A DNA stretch of 8,755 nt from Pseudomonadota bacterium. GTDB lineage: Bacteria > Pseudomonadota > Alphaproteobacteria > Rhizobiales > Tepidamorphaceae. Below the pieces are notes generated by a model that saw only the letters and a list, made by a program, of their open reading frames with translations, did no database searches and was not told the origin of the DNA. The stretch spans positions 1 through 8,755 of the forward strand of contig JAEYRQ010000627.1 in the NCBI GenBank assembly GCA_023435545.1, written 5' to 3'. Below are positions 7,022 to 8,755 of this stretch, piece by piece. Within the stretch, counting starts at the first letter, position 1; the number at the start of each line of letters is the position of its first letter. The translations under genes and the position numbers were made by a program.

Positions 7022-7881
7022 TGGACGCTGCGCGTAGTGCGGCCGCGGGGCACTGCGGTTTGGCCCGAGATGAGCGAGCGGCGAGCGTGCCGGGCTGGGC
7101 GTTGATCGGGGCAGCGTGCGGTATCAGGCGACGCGGCCCAACGATGGCGTCCTGCGGGATCGACTGAAAGCATTGGAGCAGGAGCGGCGGCGGTTCGGCT
7201 ACCGACGGTTGCGCGTGATGCTTCGACGCAAAGGCCGCGCGGTGAATCGCAAGCGGGTCCAGCGGCTCTACCGCGAGGAGAAGCCGTCAGTTCGCCGCCG
7301 GGGGCGGTCGGGCCATGGCCACGCGAAGACCGCCGGCGACGCCGGTGGGGGCCAACTAGTCCTGTTGGCTGGACTTCATCTCCGACCAACTGACCGATGG
7401 CCGCGTTTCCGCATCTTGACGGTGGATAGGCAACTTCACCCGCGAGTGCTCGCCCTAGTAGCCGCCCCCTCGCTGTCGGGCGCGTGAATGGCGCGGGAGC
7501 TGGACGCCATCATCCAGTAGTGCGGATCATCGTCAGCAAGAATGGCAGGGAGCGACCTCTACCGCCATCCTGTCTTGGGCAGACGACACGGGCGTGGCTG
7601 GCGCTACAGTCTTCGAGTTTCAACGGCCGTCTACGTGACGAGCTGTTAAACAAGTCACTGTTCTGGTCGCTCCCGACGCCCGCACCGTGCTGGAAGCCTG
7701 GCGGCGCGACTATAACCAAGCCAACTGCACTCAAAGCTCGGCTGGCTTACGCCGAAGCGCTCGCCGGAAAGATCGGCCGGTTTGCTGCGCTGCTTGACGG
7801 CTGCGCAGCCCGGCCTTTCGCCACCCCCCCTCCACACATCCAAGCTCCCATCACGAGAGCACCCTCGTTATAGCTAGATGA
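7022..7881 (+). pseudogene. IS3-family OrfB (DDE transposase), frameshifted, catalytic residues lost
   Basis: OrfB carries the rve-type DDE integrase core. Recognisable pieces appear in several frames. MSERRA lies near 7070. Then VRYQATRPNDGVLRDRLKAL and RRRFGYRRLRVMLRRKG run on to NRKRVQRLYREEK (7116-7285). LDFISDQLTDG lies near 7370-7400 with the first Asp, and RFRILTV follows in the frame of the first block. ARELDAII ends in a premature TAG near 7520, and IIVSKNGRE (7526-7552) has Lys where the family has the second catalytic Asp of SDNG. SFNGRLRDELLN follows in a frame where the catalytic Glu of IESFNG is gone, apparently by deletion of about five bases near 7612. The tail YAEALAGKIGRFAALLDG is close to the normal C-terminus. 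The protein cannot be made intact or be active. Confidence 0.87.
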
Positions 7882-8236
7882 GAAAGCAGAGTTGCGCCAC
7901 GAAGGCCGAGTTTATTGCCTTGGTCATTACTCGCCGCAATAGCTGACCGCAACTTTTCGCAAGCTCAATGTCTACGTAGGTTCCCCTTGATGAGAAAGTC
8001 GTCCGTAAGCTAACTCCCTCCGCTAGCTTCCATGAAACCTGCGGTCCAGTACATTGCTGACGGCGAGCGGTCGGGCAGGCCATGTACGCCGGCGTACGTA
8101 TACCTGTCCGTCCATGTAACGGACCGGCTGAGAGCCGCGCCAACCGCAGACCTGATGCAATGAGTCAGGTTTTGAAGGGTTGACAGAACCTTACTCGTAG
8201 AGCGGTGTTCTTGCTATCAACGGGTCGGGTGGCGAG
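7882..8236. other. Intergenic stretch between IS remnant and right-hand genes
   Basis: No convincing gene is present. An 89-codon frame on the minus strand (7874-8143) lacks family features, and its end lies in the IS border. The stretch contains a cluster of inverted repeats at 8071-8172 (listed separately). It also holds a TTGACA at 8180-8185 that has no good -10 element at the normal distance. Confidence 0.5.
8071..8172 (+). ncRNA. Cluster of inverted repeats; candidate structured leader RNA
   Basis: Four structures follow one another. An outer pair GGGCAGG/CCTGTCC (one G-U) encloses the 14-bp palindrome GTACGCCGGCGTAC (8084-8097). GTCCGT and ACGGAC pair around a seven-base loop (8106-8124). 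CGGCT and AGCCG pair around GAG (8125-8137). AGACCTGA and TCAGGTTT pair with one G-U around a nine-base loop (8148-8172) and are followed by TG. The outer arm of the first and the stem of the second share bases, so they are alternatives. The set lies 65 bp upstream of the small zinc-ribbon gene. It may be a structured leader, but GC-rich DNA yields hairpins by chance and no known RNA family was recognised. Confidence 0.25.
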
Positions 8237-8359
8237 ATGAGGTTCCGGTTCCTGAAGCGGCTGTTTTGCCGTCACCGATACAGCTGGTCGGAGCGCCGGC
8301 AGGCGGACGTCTGCTGCGAGTGCGGGCGTGAGGTCCGGAGCAGGGGCGTCCGGTGCTGA
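8237..8359 (+). CDS. Small putative zinc-ribbon protein, 40 residues
   Basis: This short frame starts at ATG 8237 with a GGGTGGCGAG stretch just upstream that may serve as ribosome binding site. The protein begins with a basic, hydrophobic segment MRFRFLKRLFCRHRYSW, then SERRQADVCCECGRE. Cys11 and His13 together with the CCEC group (Cys26, 27, 29) could hold a metal ion. The pattern CRHRYxW, about a dozen residues, then CxxCG-like, resembles small single-zinc-ribbon proteins. This is recognition of a pattern, not of a named family. Its stop overlaps the start of the next gene by seven bases (GTGCTGA), which suggests translational coupling. Third codon positions are rich in G and C, as expected for a real gene in this background. 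Confidence 0.5.
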   Translation: MRFRFLKRLFCRHRYSWSERRQADVCCECGREVRSRGVRC

Positions 8360-8556
8360 TCCGCCGCGAAATCGGACGGGTCGGAGAGCGCGCGCTGGTG
8401 AAGATCCAGTTCGCGGGCGTCAGCGGGCAGATCTGCAGCACGACCTACGAACTGACCGGGCCGAACCCGGAAGGCTTTACCGATCGCCGGCAGGCCGAGG
8501 ACGCCCTGCGTCGCCTCGCCGCAGCCCCGGGCGAGGGGGCGTTCCCGGGGGGCTGA
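8353..8556 (+). CDS. Hypothetical protein, 67 residues, overlapping the zinc-ribbon gene
   Basis: I do not recognise the family. The GTG at 8353 is the first possible start after the upstream stop, and it overlaps the end of the 40-residue gene. The protein is soluble, with VKIQFAGVSGQICSTTYELTG likely forming beta strands and TDRRQAEDALRRLAAA a charged helix. It ends in a Gly/Pro-rich tail. No membrane segment or signal peptide is seen. Codon use is strongly biased to G or C at the third position, which supports coding. The stop lies inside a directly repeated GC-rich sequence. Coupling to the small zinc-ribbon gene suggests a shared role. Confidence 0.5.
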   Translation: MLIRREIGRVGERALVKIQFAGVSGQICSTTYELTGPNPEGFTDRRQAEDALRRLAAAPGEGAFPGG

Positions 8557-8574
8557 GGCGCCTTCCCGGGGGCT
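8542..8574. repeat. Short direct repeat TTCCCGGGG(G)GGCT
   Basis: TTCCCGGGGGGCT at 8542-8554 recurs as TTCCCGGGGGCT at 8563-8574, a period of about 21 bases. The first copy covers the stop codon of the 67-residue gene. It may be a local duplication by slippage. Confidence 0.4.
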
Positions 8575-8632
8575 CGGTCGAACCAAAACGCGCGCGAGGG
8601 ATTCTGCTGACGACGTTCAGGAGTTCCCCGCC

Positions 8633-8755
8633 ATGTCCGCCGCTTCGCCGCTCCGCACCTTCGTCATCCGCCATCGCTGGCTGGTCGCCGTTCCGCTGAC
8701 CGCCGCCGTCGCCCTCGGCCTGGGAGCCGCGGGGGCCGGCCGCACGACCGAAGCG
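8633..8755 (+). CDS. Membrane-anchored protein, N-terminal part (runs off window)
   Basis: The first 41 codons of a gene cut by the right edge. The ATG at 8633 follows CAGGAG with a nine-base spacing, the clearest ribosome binding site in the window. The protein starts MSAASPLRTFVIRHRWLVAVP, a basic N-terminus. It continues into a hydrophobic helix of about 20 residues, LTAAVALGLGAAGAG, and then a polar region. This fits a single-pass inner-membrane anchor with the rest of the protein in the periplasm, or a signal peptide. The family cannot be judged from so short a piece. It lies 76 bp after the 67-residue gene on the same strand. Confidence 0.65.
   Translation, partial: MSAASPLRTFVIRHRWLVAVPLTAAVALGLGAAGAGRTTEA

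Larger units (their letters stand above)
6720..7881 (+). mobile_element. Decayed IS3-family insertion sequence (IS407-like)
   Basis: The stretch holds remnants of the OrfA and OrfB transposase genes in the order and spacing of IS3-family elements. Both are broken by multiple frameshifts and substitutions. The left boundary is set by the GTGAAAGGACC leader just upstream of OrfA. The right boundary is set by TCGTTATAGCTAGATGA, which resembles the conserved end of related elements. Terminal inverted repeats and a target duplication could not be identified, so both ends are approximate. The element is very unlikely to be mobile by itself. It marks the border between the EPS genes and the GC-rich right flank. 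Confidence 0.8.

Noticed and set aside
6724..7878. Direct repeat AGCTAGA at both ends of the IS remnant, as a target-site duplication
   Set aside because: The right copy belongs to the element itself, being a mutated form of the TTATGGCTGGATGA-like end, and seven bases can match by chance.
7874..8143. 89-codon frame on the minus strand
   Set aside because: Composition is unlike a protein, it runs over the hairpin cluster and into the IS border, and no start signal was found.
8125..8160. TPP-riboswitch-like words CTGAGA and ACCTGAT
   Set aside because: The GGGGTGCC-type start and the distal TAATNCCAGCG-type arm are missing, and the next gene has no link to thiamine. The words pair into ordinary hairpins.
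8180..8220. Promoter with TTGACA at 8180-8185
   Set aside because: Seventeen bases downstream there is only a GC-rich word, and the TATCAA at 8215-8220 is about 29 bases away, too far for a sigma-70 promoter.
8272..8699. Long Arg/Pro/Ser-rich frames on both strands over the right-hand small genes
   Set aside because: These are typical shadows of GC-rich genes. The 40- and 67-residue frames have better start context and composition.

Overview
The window looks like the edge of a capsule or exopolysaccharide locus in a GC-rich alphaproteobacterium, most likely a sphingomonad. That placement is inferred from the EPS-associated MarR-type regulator, the style of the glycosyltransferases and the very GC-rich right flank. 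No rRNA, tRNA or CRISPR array was seen.

Left two thirds (1-5809), all on the minus strand and read from right to left: an EPS-associated winged-helix regulator (5444-5809), a TviB/WbpO-type UDP-N-acetylhexosamine 6-dehydrogenase (3845-5134), a Wzx-like flippase (2564-3775), a Wzy-like repeat-unit polymerase (1257-2567), a family 2 glycosyltransferase (320-1228), and the start of a GT4-like glycosyltransferase that runs off the left edge (1-217). Together they describe a Wzx/Wzy-dependent pathway: a sugar nucleotide is oxidised to a uronic acid, glycosyltransferases assemble a lipid-linked repeat unit, Wzx flips it across the inner membrane and Wzy polymerises it in the periplasm. The wzy/wzx stretch is visibly AT-richer than its surroundings, as is common for serotype-type genes gained by transfer.

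Middle (5810-6720): a stretch with no convincing intact gene. It holds a 16-bp inverted repeat and an adjoining 10-bp palindrome about 100 bp upstream of the regulator, then scattered coding-like fragments on the minus strand that look eroded.

From about 6720 to 7881: a heavily decayed IS3-family element (IS407-like OrfA and OrfB) on the plus strand, broken by several frameshifts and lacking catalytic residues. It separates the EPS locus from the right flank.

Right flank (7882-8755): a non-coding stretch with a cluster of inverted repeats (8071-8172) that could be a structured leader, then three plus-strand genes: a 40-residue putative zinc-ribbon protein, an overlapping 67-residue hypothetical protein, and the N-terminus of a membrane-anchored protein cut by the window end. 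No clearly new system is evident. The best leads are the inverted repeat upstream of the EPS regulator, the hairpin cluster and the overlapping pair of small genes.
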